Under the pieces are notes generated by a model. That model searched no databases and had not been told where the DNA came from. It saw only the letters and a list, made by a program, of their open reading frames with translations. This document shows, in pieces, positions 49,101-61,100 of a stretch of DNA of 64,000 bases. The stretch's first letter is position 1, and the number at the start of each line of letters is the position of its first letter. A program made the translations under genes and the position numbers. Where the stretch lies: positions 23,010,901 through 23,074,900 of the forward strand of contig CM049317.1 in the NCBI GenBank assembly GCA_026874595.1, read 5' to 3'. This stretch comes from Sipunculus nudus. Lineage: Eukaryota > Annelida > Sipuncula > Golfingiida > Sipunculidae.

Positions 49101-52100
49101 TTTTGCCCATATATCAACTGGATTCTTTCTAAATGATGGGTAACTACTAACCACTTAAATCTGGTGTAATTACTTGGCAACCAATGGGTGAATAACTTTG
49201 ACCTGCAACCTTTAACCTGCTGACCAGCTGACCCCAAAATCAATAAGTTATTTATTCAAGCAAAAAGACCCATAAATATGAAGTTTGAGTCAAACTGAGT
49301 GATGCATAGATGTGGCATATGTGAAAGACTGAAGGTTTGGGTTGAACAGTTTCACTTGAAATATGCTCATAAGCATTTAGAACAATTAAATATTGTGACC
49401 TTGACCTTTGACTTTTTGACCTCAACATCAATAGGCTTCTTCCCTTATTGGTAGGTAAGCCATATATGACAGATGGAAGGTACAGATTGAAAAGTTTGCC
49501 TGAAAATGATTCCACACAAGAAGTGGGTGCTGTGAACTTGACCTTTGACCTCAAAATCAACAGGTCTTTTCCTCTGTTGGCAGAGAAGCGATATCAGTGC
49601 TGGAAGGTTTGGAATGAAAAGTCTAGCTTGAAATGTGTCCACAACCTTTTCAAAGAAGTGGATCCTGTGACCCTGACCTTTGACCTTGTGACCTCAAAAT
49701 CTATAGGATTCTTCTCCAACTTAGTAGGTGAGCTATATGTGAAAAATCAAAGAATTGGGATGAAAGGTTTGGCTTAAAATGCATCCACAGGCTTTTCAAA
49801 GAAGAGGCTCCTGTGACCTTGACCTTTGACCTTTTGACCTAAAAAAAATTATGGTTCTTCCCCTGTTGGTAGGTGAGCTGTATGTGAAAGATGGAAGGTT
49901 TGGGATGAAAATTTTGTCTCAATGAGTTATTTCTGGGGGGTGCAAACACACCCCATAACTTCGAGAATATAGGTCGCAGTGACCTAATTTCAGGTTTGCA
50001 AGGAGATCTTTTTATAACCTCTAAGACTGCATAGGGTTCATGGCCCTAGCCCCTATGGTTACGATTTGTGCCCTGCTAATGGACGGACGGATGGCCGGAC
50101 GGACAGACGGAAGGACGCCGGACAAAGACCCATCGCTATAGCCCAGCATGACTGAAAGTCAGCTGAGCTAAAAAACATGAATTTACTCATCGTTAATACC
50201 ACCAGCAGGGGATGCCAATATTCTTGTAGTAAAAGCTGTGTCTTATAACAATACTTTATTCTTTGGAACAGATTTACCCAAAACTTACACACTGTTAACT
50301 ATGGTTTTATATGGACATCAAATGATATTTATTTACAGTCCAGCAGTGTAAGAAAATGAAGAAGATTGAACAGAATATACATTAAAACTTATTAAAGTTC
50401 CTTGATAATTTTTCATTTAAATACATGAGCAATATACCAATAAGTTCTACATACCACCTGTAACATCTGGGTTTTAGTGTGTATGCAAAATGGCAGGCCC
50501 CATGAGCAGTTTTGAGAAAGTTAACCTGTCAGATTTGGACAATGGTGCGCAATTGCGACATGAAAGAACTCCAAGCACAATATTCATGCTAGAATCTATC
50601 TGTGGAGAGGGGGTTTTGTATCAGCAAAGTTTAGAGTGGAATAGCACTATTCTTGGACCACACCCAAAACTTATATCAGATTTTATCAGGTTATTCTCTG
50701 ATAGGATTCACACTAATTTACTGTCTATGTGTCACAGGAGAACATGTGAGAAAGAGTTCTAGCATCATGCACAAATCTAACAATTCACTCTAGAAACGGA
50801 ATGAGTCTGCTGACCGTTTGGCTCCTCAAACAGTGGTTAATCACTGCAGTCATCAATGATCACTTTTCTTGTAACCTCTGCTTTGTATTGCAAGATTCTT
50901 GGGGCACAACCACCAGGGTAGGCACAGGGCAAAGAATTGTAATCAGATCAAAGGCAGTGTGGTATTACATTGTGGATCCAGCTCCAAATGTTAAACATGC
51001 TGTACCCCCTAACCAGTTCTGGCACAGGGCCATGAGTAAGACCAACGAAAGCTAGTGTCCCGGTGTAATCAGACCAGTGAGAACTGTCATATATTTAAAA
51101 TTTGGAGCTGGATGCACAATGCAATACCGCGTTCTAATTGGTTTTAATACACTGTCTGTGCTCTGTGTCCACCTTAGTGGTTGTGCTCTGAGAATATTGT
51201 TAAACAAAGGAGTGCTTTCATAAAAAGATATCTGGGATAACTGCAGTGAATAACCACTGCAAGAGACGAGACAAGGTGACAGAAAGTTAACAACTGATAA
51301 CTTTTTGTTACTGACTGTGCTGCTAGCACTCTGTCAGCTGCTGGTGGTTACCTGGTCATACTTGAGTCTCAGCACTGTCTCCTGTTCCTGTAACTGACTA
51401 GCCTGCTGGTTCAACTCACGAATGTGATTCCTCAGGTTACTGACCTTGGTGTTACGCTCTGAAAATGATCAAATACAGCTATTAACTGACCATAATTTCA
51501 CAATGTTTCATTCAAGGTTCATATAAAAGCCTGTGGGTGATAAAGCTTATAAAGACTTAATATAGTGGTCACACATCAACCTGGCACTCAGTGTATTCAG
51601 AGATGCAACACACCAGTATGAAATCAACAAGCATCATACAGGGGTGACATCACTAGGCTCTGTGACTTACAACCCTGGAATGAAACTGACCATGCACATA
51701 TGAATGTGCTGGCACATGTATGCTTCTGAACTGTTTTATTTAAGAACTGTTTCACTTGAGAACTTAGTCAAAATATTGTGACTGTACATGTTTGGTTGTT
51801 TTGGTAACATGCGTGGCCTTTAAATAAAAATATTATGGTAGCCCTATCATCCTCAGGCTAATATGCCACTCTCAGGTCAAAAAAAGAAGGCAATACGCAA
51901 CAGGCCATTTAATAACATATAAATACGATTCATGATGTCTTTTCAACATAATCAAGATTTCCGCCAAACCAGCTTCCATGGTTTAGGGGTAGAGCACAGC
52001 ACAAGTAGCTTGGAGGTCATGAGTTCAAATCTCAGCCATGGAATGGAAAGATTTTCTCCTTTAACCCCAACCCAGGGTGAGCACTCTGCATGTTTAATGG

Positions 52101-55100
52101 AAGGCTGTGCCCAACGGCTGCGTATCACTCACAAACAAGTGCATCTTTGGAAAGATTCCTTAGTGTTATGACACAACAATGGGAATGATTACACCCCAAG
52201 GCTCTGCAGGTGCAGTAAACAGCAGGCCTGAGTGACACCAGGATGTAAAATAAATGACAGAAAGCGAGTGCTACCACCCTGTCAGACAGTCCCAAACTAA
52301 AATGGGAAGGATTTCCACCAAGGTTAAAAGTGTGTCCACTTTCTTGAGTGTGGGAGAAGGGACTGCTTAATATATACATGGGAGTTCAAAATTATATATT
52401 ACTCCATTCCCTCATTTCTCTGGCAGAATTTTAAATGATAATCACAGCAAAATGAGCCCATTCAGCAGTCTAAATTTTGGAGTCATGGACACTCTTATGG
52501 CATCTATATGTTACAGGTAACATTGAGCAATCTATGTGAAGGTTAATCAACATAACTGGGCTTTCACTTAAAACATGCATTAAGATCCATTAAGGTCCTC
52601 AATTAGGGCCCCACAATTGCCAGTGATTGGTCTGAAATTTATGATAAAAAATTATAAAAAAGTGTCAATTTATCATGACACTATCTAAAAAGTTATTGTG
52701 AAAGGATTTTGACATATTTGTCTGGCAGCCATACTAGATTTAAAAGGAGTCTGAAATACTGTGGTTGGCTTTATATTCGCAAAGCTGAAATTTTGCAATT
52801 TCTTCATTTTGAATGTTTCACGAGGGTTTCATTTTTGCGATTGCACCAGAACTTGTACAATCTAAGTACAGCAGGATCTGTATTGATGTAAAATTTAGAA
52901 AAGAAAATCCTACAAAACCTTACTTATTACTGGTTCGATCATTAAATTATGACTTTAATCACAGTCAATATGTATCACAGCGTGTGAGTTCAGCTGATGC
53001 ATGGGCCAGTTTCGAAAACCGGCACAGATATGGTTGCTGATAAGATTGTTTTCAGAGGTCAATCATAGTTGATAGGGCCTCTTATTCCCGAGGGTTTCAT
53101 ATTCGCGATTATTTCATATTCGTGAATATCTTGAAATTAAAACCTTCGTGAATAAAAAGGCAACCACAGTAAGAAAGTACACATCAGTGATGGGTGTCAA
53201 TATTCTGTTAAATTTTTGCAAAAGAAAATTATTCATTGTGCTCTGGCAGCCATATTGGAATTTGGACAGGTCTGGAGCCCTCATGCACACCAATCATTCC
53301 TATGAATTAGAAAAAGATCAAATGAATTCTGTTTGAGATAATGCCCGCGAAGGAAACACCATGGGGGGCGAGCAAGGCAATCACTTTAGGGCACTGCTTT
53401 TTTTAAAGCTAATGTGTACTACATTTAATGTGAAAGAGACATAGTGTGTTTGTTTGTGAGCAGTTTTCACAGAATGAGACAATTGATTCTCACCAAGATA
53501 ATAACTGATGTATTCCACAGAGAAGGCTGGAGCTACATGTAGTCTCTTTCTCATGTCTTTAGGGTTTGAGTCATTCTGTAATAGAAACTTGTATCAAAAC
53601 AACCTGATCAATGACAAAATGTATGGTATCAGACTGTTTAAAACAAATGTATACAAGTCCTGAAAAAAAAACAGTATAAGTAAAAGTATATCTGAATATT
53701 AGAAAAAATCTCGGTATGATGAAGCAGTACAGTAAAACCTGTGTTACACAGACCAGTTATAACCAGTGTGAATGCATTCAGATCACTCAAGGGTGGTCTT
53801 AATAGACAGGTGACCTTCTTAGACAGATGGTCTTTCAGACAAGTTCTACTGTTCTGTATAACTTAATCTGTAAAATAAAATATATGATAATGCTGAAACA
53901 TACAGAGACTATCTATAAGGACTGCAAATGCTAGACTGATTAATCAAAATTTTCAAAGAGGAGCAACCAGTATGATTTCTGATGGGTCTGACATGGATAA
54001 TTGTGATTATTTGTGTCTCTCACAAATATTAGTGAATATTCACTATTAACATTACTTTCAATAATCAGGCTGCTTTTTTATAATACAGTGGAACCCCACA
54101 ACTATAACCACATTGAGGACTGACTAAAGTAGTCATAAATTTGGGTGGTCATATTTATGATATTCTAAGTTACCTGGATTATATATTCAGGACCATTAAA
54201 AAGTGGTCATTCGTGGGGTGGTCTAATTTGTGGGGTGGTCGCAAGGTGAGGTTCCACTGTAATTCATCACCTAACCCACCCTGATAATCAATATTTAACT
54301 TCTTTCTTGATACACAAACCTTATCTTCTGGCACATTTATCACTGTATATAGTTCAGAGCTGACATAATTCATCTCTTTTAAATGCTACAAATGTCATCC
54401 CTTTTCAGAGAGACAGTTACTCTGTCAAAAAATATTTTATCATCAAAAAAGATACTTCATTTCAGAAATACAATCCTTTGCCTTATATATGCTTTTCTCA
54501 TCGGGTATTCTGTTATCTTTAATACAGACACATGTTAATAAACCGTCACTTATCATGATGATATGTGTTACTCACTGCTGTACTGAGACCAAGAAGTTCA
54601 GCCTTTTTCAGTAACCTCTTTACAGCCGAAGGACTTGACGTCAACAAACGTGGCATTTTCTCTGTAGGAACTAGTAAGATAAAAAAATTTAAGTTAATGA
54701 ATACACAAAATAGCACTGAAAACAAAGAATTCTGCACCAAAGCACACTCACAACATGACCAATTTGAACAAGTGACCCATGGGTCATGACGCTCAGCTGC
54801 CAAGCATGACCTGCAAACATCATGGGCTGCAATTCACAACTTCTAGTAAAATTGTTGCAGAACCTATATGCCAATTTTGTTTAAACTTTCTACATTGCCA
54901 TAAATTCTTATCATATATGTCTGGTTAAAACAAAGTGAATGATGGTCTGAGGCAAAATGTATGGTTGTTGAGCTATCAGGAACTAATCCCACAGCTTGCT
55001 CAATACCTGTCAGTCTCAAAAGGAATACCACACAGGCCACATATAAGATCAAAATATAGCAAAAGATCAAGGAAATCCATGCAAGAATTATTGTGAAACG

Positions 55101-58100
55101 GGTGCTTCCATATTAATTTTTATTCAATACAAGCCCACTGTACTGAGCTTTCATAAATGATGGTCATATTTATTAAGAAATCTTTGACCCAATGCAAGAT
55201 TACATTAATATACATCCCACTGCATTCACTTTAATAGTTCTTGAGATAATATGTTCTAAAGGAATTTAAAGATGGCGTCCTGGTGGCCATATTGGATTTC
55301 TGACAGGTCGGAAATTGAACAACAAACATCCTCTAAAAGGGACCAAACATCTTAAAAAATCACAGAAACTGTCCTGGCAAAAGGATTTCTAAAATGGCTA
55401 CCTGGCAGACATAATGGTTTTCTGACAAGTCACACATCCTCCAATAAGACACTAAACTTGTAGCAATTGCTTCAAAGAATGTAACAGTTATGAATGTCCA
55501 AAACAATTCAAAAGGCATGATCAGGTTGGAGAGCTCTCATATCAGATTTATGAACATGCAAATGTAAAAAGTGCAAGTCCAATTTGTTTTAATTATCAGC
55601 TTGCTATTCAATGGGGTCAGCAGGGTAGGTTAACTGCAAAACCTAAAAGAAAAGAAACGCAGAAAGCATCACTAAGAGTCTTGTAATCAAATAAAGCCAT
55701 CCTAAATCCAGGTAAAGACCCACATATTATCAGAACAAACACTTGCTGGTATATCTGATGATTTGTATAATAATATTCAGATATCTAGAAAAATAAGTTT
55801 ATTGCTATGATTCCATGATATAAACTGCAAAATGTTCCCATCATTTTATAAATCAGTAGCTAAACTTAACACTTAACTCTCATAGTCTTAATGCCTGGCC
55901 AAAGCATTCCGGCAACAGTGTTTTTGTTATGCACTAATGATATATCCTTACACTCCATGAGCTGATACAAAAGGGAGTCATATATCAAAAGTGTCACTGA
56001 CAATTATGGGCACATAGTGAGATGTACCAGTTGTGAGTGCCATATGGTTATATATACAAGAAAACAAGAAAAATAGAGATGGTCTACAAAATAAGTTATT
56101 GTGAACATCCCTGACCTATGACCTTGGCCTTTTGCCCACATATCAACTGGATTCTTTCTAAATGATGGGTAACTACAAACCACTTACATCTGGCCGGGTG
56201 TAATTACTTGGCAACCATTGAGTTAATAACTTAGACCTGCAACCTTTAACCTCCTGACCAGCTGACCTCAAAATCAATTAGTTATTTCTTCATGCAAAAA
56301 GACCCATAAATATGAAGTTTGAATCAAATTCAGTGATGCATAGATGTGGCATATGTGAAAGACTGAAGGTTTGGGTTGAACAGTTTCACTTGAAATATGT
56401 TCACAAGCATTTAGAACAATATTGTGACCTTGACCTTTGATCTTTTGAACTCAACATCAATAGGCTTCTTCTCCTATTGGTAGGTAAGCCATATATGACA
56501 GATGGAAAGTACAGATTGAAAAGTTTGCTGAAAATGACTCCACGCAAGAAATGGGTGCTGTGAACTTGACCTTTGACCTCAAAATCAACAGGTCTTTTCC
56601 CCTGTTGGCAGAGAAGCGATATCAGTGCTGAAAGGTTTGGAATGAAAGGTCTAGCTTGAAATGTGTCCACAACCTTTTCAAAGAAGTGGATCCTGTGACC
56701 CTGACCTTTGACCTTGTGACCTCAACATCTATAGGATTCTTCTCCCACTTAGTAGGTGAGCTATATGTGAAAGATCAAAGAATTGGGATGAAAGGTTTGG
56801 CTTAAAATGCATCCTGAGGCTTTTCAAAGAAGTTGGTTCTGTGACCTTGACCTTTGACCTTGTGACCTCAAAATAATTATGGTTCTTCCCTTGTTGGTAG
56901 GTGAGCTGTAAGTGAAAGATGGAAGGTTTGGGATGAAAATTTTGGCTAAAAGAATTATTTCTGGGGGGTGCAAACACACCCCATAACTTCGAGAATAAAG
57001 GTCGCAGTGACCTAATTTCAGGTTTGCAAGGAGATCTTTTTAGAACCTCTAAGACTGCATAGGGTTCATGGCCCTAGCCCCTATGGTTACGATTTTCACC
57101 CTGCAAACGGCCGGATGGCCGGCCGGACGGACAGACGGAAGGACGCCGGACAAAGACCCATTGCTATAGCCCAGCATGACTGAAAGTAAGCTGAGCTAAA
57201 AACTATAATATGGGTAGTCGACAAGCAACTACCTGTATCCGCCAAAATCAGAGTAGGACGGGTTAAGTGAGGCATAGATTGAGTGGCAAGGGGAAATAGA
57301 GTTACATGTGTTACATATTAGAATGGATGTCTGCCACGTAAACATGACTGCAGGTGGTGCCACCTGTTATTTGAACGAGAAACTATCCAAGATGTATACA
57401 CATGCAAAATTTCCGGTTGAAAAGTCAAACCACTGCAGAGATATGAGTCATTTTATCCCACAGCAGACAAACAGATGGATGCTGTGCAAAAATGGCTGCA
57501 GGTGGCGCCACCATTTTTGTGTATGTTTTATATCTATCCAAGGGCTACATTTGTGTAAAAATTTTTTCCTGATTGGTCAAACGAGTCCGGAGATATAAGC
57601 ATGGATGTCTACAGCGTGAACGTGAATGAAGCTGGCGCCACCTGTCATAAAATCAGGAAAGCTATCCAAGTGGTCAAACCACTGCAGAGATATGAGTGAT
57701 TTTAACCCAAGGCAGACAAACAGATGGAAGCTGTGCAAAAATGGCTGCAGGTGGCACCACCATTTTTGTGTATGTTATAAAGCTATCCAAGTGCGACATT
57801 TGTGTAAAAAATTTTTCCTGATTGATCCAACGGTTCCCGAGATATGAGCTTGGATGTCTGCAGCGTTAACCTGAATGTAGGTGGTGCCACCTTTCATAAA
57901 ATCAAGAAAGCTATCTAGAATGTATACACATGCCGAATTTCTGGTGAATTAGTCAAACCACTGCAGAGATATGAGTGATTTTAACCCAAAGCAGATGAAC
58001 AGATGGACACTGTGCAAAAATGGCTGCAGGTGGCACCACCATTTTTTGTGTATGTTATAAAGCTATCCAAGGGCTACATTTGTACAGAATTTTTTTCCTG

Positions 58101-61100
58101 ATCGGTCAAACGGTTCCCGAGATATGCAGGTTTATGTGTGGAAACAGACGCACAAATGGACGCTGGGCAGAGAGGAAAGGTCAGAGGTCAAGGCCAATTG
58201 GTTAGGCACCAGTTCACATGTGACCTGATAACTGGTGTCAGTTTCGGAAAAATCCATAAGTAGTCTCAGAGGAGTTCTCTGGAAATGAACGCCGCGGCGG
58301 TGGCGGTGGCGGCGGAACTTGGTCAAAAACATAGTATCTGCAAAACTTCATTTTGGCGGATACAATAATTTACCAAACTCATAATATGGCTTCTAAATAC
58401 ATAAATGGCTTAGGTATACATGCAGTGAACAAATAGATGTAGTCCATAAAGATATTTTGGATTAGTATTAGATATAATGTTTTTTCCTTCCACATTTCCT
58501 CGATAAAATGTCATCAAATCCAATCAATACATTTTGAGTAAAGTTTTGAGCAACCAACCAAGGGAAAAACATAATGCATATATAGTATAGTAATATCAAA
58601 AATAGTTATCATATGAAAAACATGTTTAATGAGGATAAGCAGGGGAGCAGTTTCTATTTGCAGTATGGTTGGGATGAGAACTTTAACACATCACCCCCCC
58701 CCCTCCTCCCCCCCCCCCAAAAAACCCTGCACATACACACATAGGCCCTTGCTACAGGGTATACCACATTAAACCAACTTATTTTCTCAATATAGCTAAA
58801 TAAAATTAATAATAATAATAGTTAACTGTGACACACGTTTCTCTGAGCTTCACATATACTGTGATTTCCTTTCTGTTAGTCAGAATTTTCAAATGAGGGA
58901 TATTCACAAAAGGGGCATAAGAGGCTCATCGCTGAAGGACATTTGAACAATCTGAAGGAAAATGAACAATATGATGAACAATAGCACCACAAATGTGCAA
59001 ATATACCTGTCGTGTATCTCGTCACCTCTGACCTCATTTAATATGCATGAGTTTTGATGAGAAGGTAATTCAGGTAAGAAACTCTATTGGTAAATATGTA
59101 TAATGAGTTTCATGAAATTCCATAGGATTTATGGTAAGTCACAAAGGTGCCTCCAAAGTGCGGTGACCTCTGACCTCATTTTATATGCATGGACTTTGCT
59201 GGAAATCAAACTTAGGCCAGATTTTTTTATTGATAATCATTTCTGATGAGTTTTATCAAAATCCTTCATATTCTTCATTAGTTATCACCACAAAGTAGCC
59301 TAGGGACCTGTGACATTATCAATATGGGTTGATGTTGCCCATAATCAAACTCAGGTGAGATAATCTGTTGGTATGAAGTTATGGTGAGTTTTGTGAAAAT
59401 CCATCAAAGCCCTGGTAAGTTATCACGGCAACACTAAAGGTATAATGGGCTGATAGATTGATTGGTTTTTATACCATAATACTTCCGTCATATGACGGCT
59501 GTATAAAAAGTTAAAATAGCGAAATTGTACTCCTGCAAATTTGAAGCCAACCACAATATTACGCATGTATTGCAAAATTTACAGTCAGCAAAAGATAGCA
59601 AAGGTAACCAACTGGCTACTCATAAACCTTGTGGAATTTAGGAATATAAAACTCTCTGTTTTTTGTTGTATTTTTTTTAAATTTGACTTACCCCATGACG
59701 GCTGTCTCTTCAGTTTTGCCGCGGTATATTTCTGTCTGTGTCTATTCAGCTTCCTCTGGAAGCGGAACTGTAGGTAACACACAGTAACATAAACATGATA
59801 AACTTAATCTATACTCAAAGAGAGTACCGTTTTTCTCCAAAGATAATCCATACTTTTTGTTGTCATAAGGGATACAAAAATCCTTGGTGTGTATTATACA
59901 TGAAGTTAAATTCTAAACTATTTTCCTGCTGCACCGAACATCATTTGAAAACATCAGATGATGTTGAGCAATTATAAAAGATAAAGAAGACAAAGGTTGC
60001 TGGTTTAATTTTCAATTAGATAACAAAGTTTGCTTTTTTTATTGCTTTTATTTTCAAATATTTCAAATATACCTTTAATTAAGATTACAACCCCAGAGAA
60101 TTGATGATAGGCAAACTGAAATATGCATGACAGTAAGGCACCATTTTGCTGGCATCATTTGATAGCATTGTTTGTTGGTAGATAGTGCTAGATATAACAC
60201 TGGGGACCAATGTCAAGGCCAGGTGTTTGATCGGTGCTTCTTTCGGGGTATGATTCATGACACATTTATTACTTTCTAAACAAATGGAACCAAGTGTGGA
60301 ATAATGACCTGATTTTTTCCATAGTTTTAATTACCCTCCTGTTGAGAGCATCATGGTCAGATTGATCATTTATGTAATCACAGCCACTGACACAGGGTGC
60401 ATATCATACATGCACTTAAATGGTTTTTCAACAAAAATTGTAGCTGTAAATGGAAGAGGAGATTATCTAATGTAGCAGATTATCTTCGGTGAAAGACCAT
60501 ATACCTACACTTATACCTGAAATCAAGTATGCAGATGTACATACATGAATATTATACAAAGACTTATTTCAAACATACAGGGAAGATTATTTCATAGTTT
60601 GTTAGAGATATGATACCTTGAATTAAACACCTACCCTGGCAAAAAAACTAAAATACTTTTCAGTAGTTAGAAACAGTTATTGCATTTATTTTATAAGTCT
60701 ACTGATGTATATACAAAATGATCATATACACATTTTGAGTAACAACTTAGAGTAACTCTCACTTTTTCCTTCTCATCATCAATGTCTGCATCCTTGTATT
60801 GTTTCAGATGAGACTTGACTGCCAGCCAGTTGCGTCGCTTCGCTCGGACCACTGCTTTATCAGCATGCTGTTTACAGTAGGCAAAGAAAGGGTCCGCAAT
60901 TTCCTGTAAAGTAATTAATTACCAGAATGAATAATTAATACTGATAGAATTTTACCATTTATTTTGCCAATAATTTTTCCATAAGTTTTATGAATTTATT
61001 ATTTGCATGAGAGGCATCCACATTGAGCATTGCAAACAAGAACACTGACAGGCAGGGTTCAACATCAAAGATTACCTGCTTGCCCAAGGCAAGTAAAAGT

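Noticed and set aside
51969-52045. tRNA gene candidate
   Set aside because: A and B boxes are present, but there is no cloverleaf acceptor stem and the body matches a SINE at 61538.
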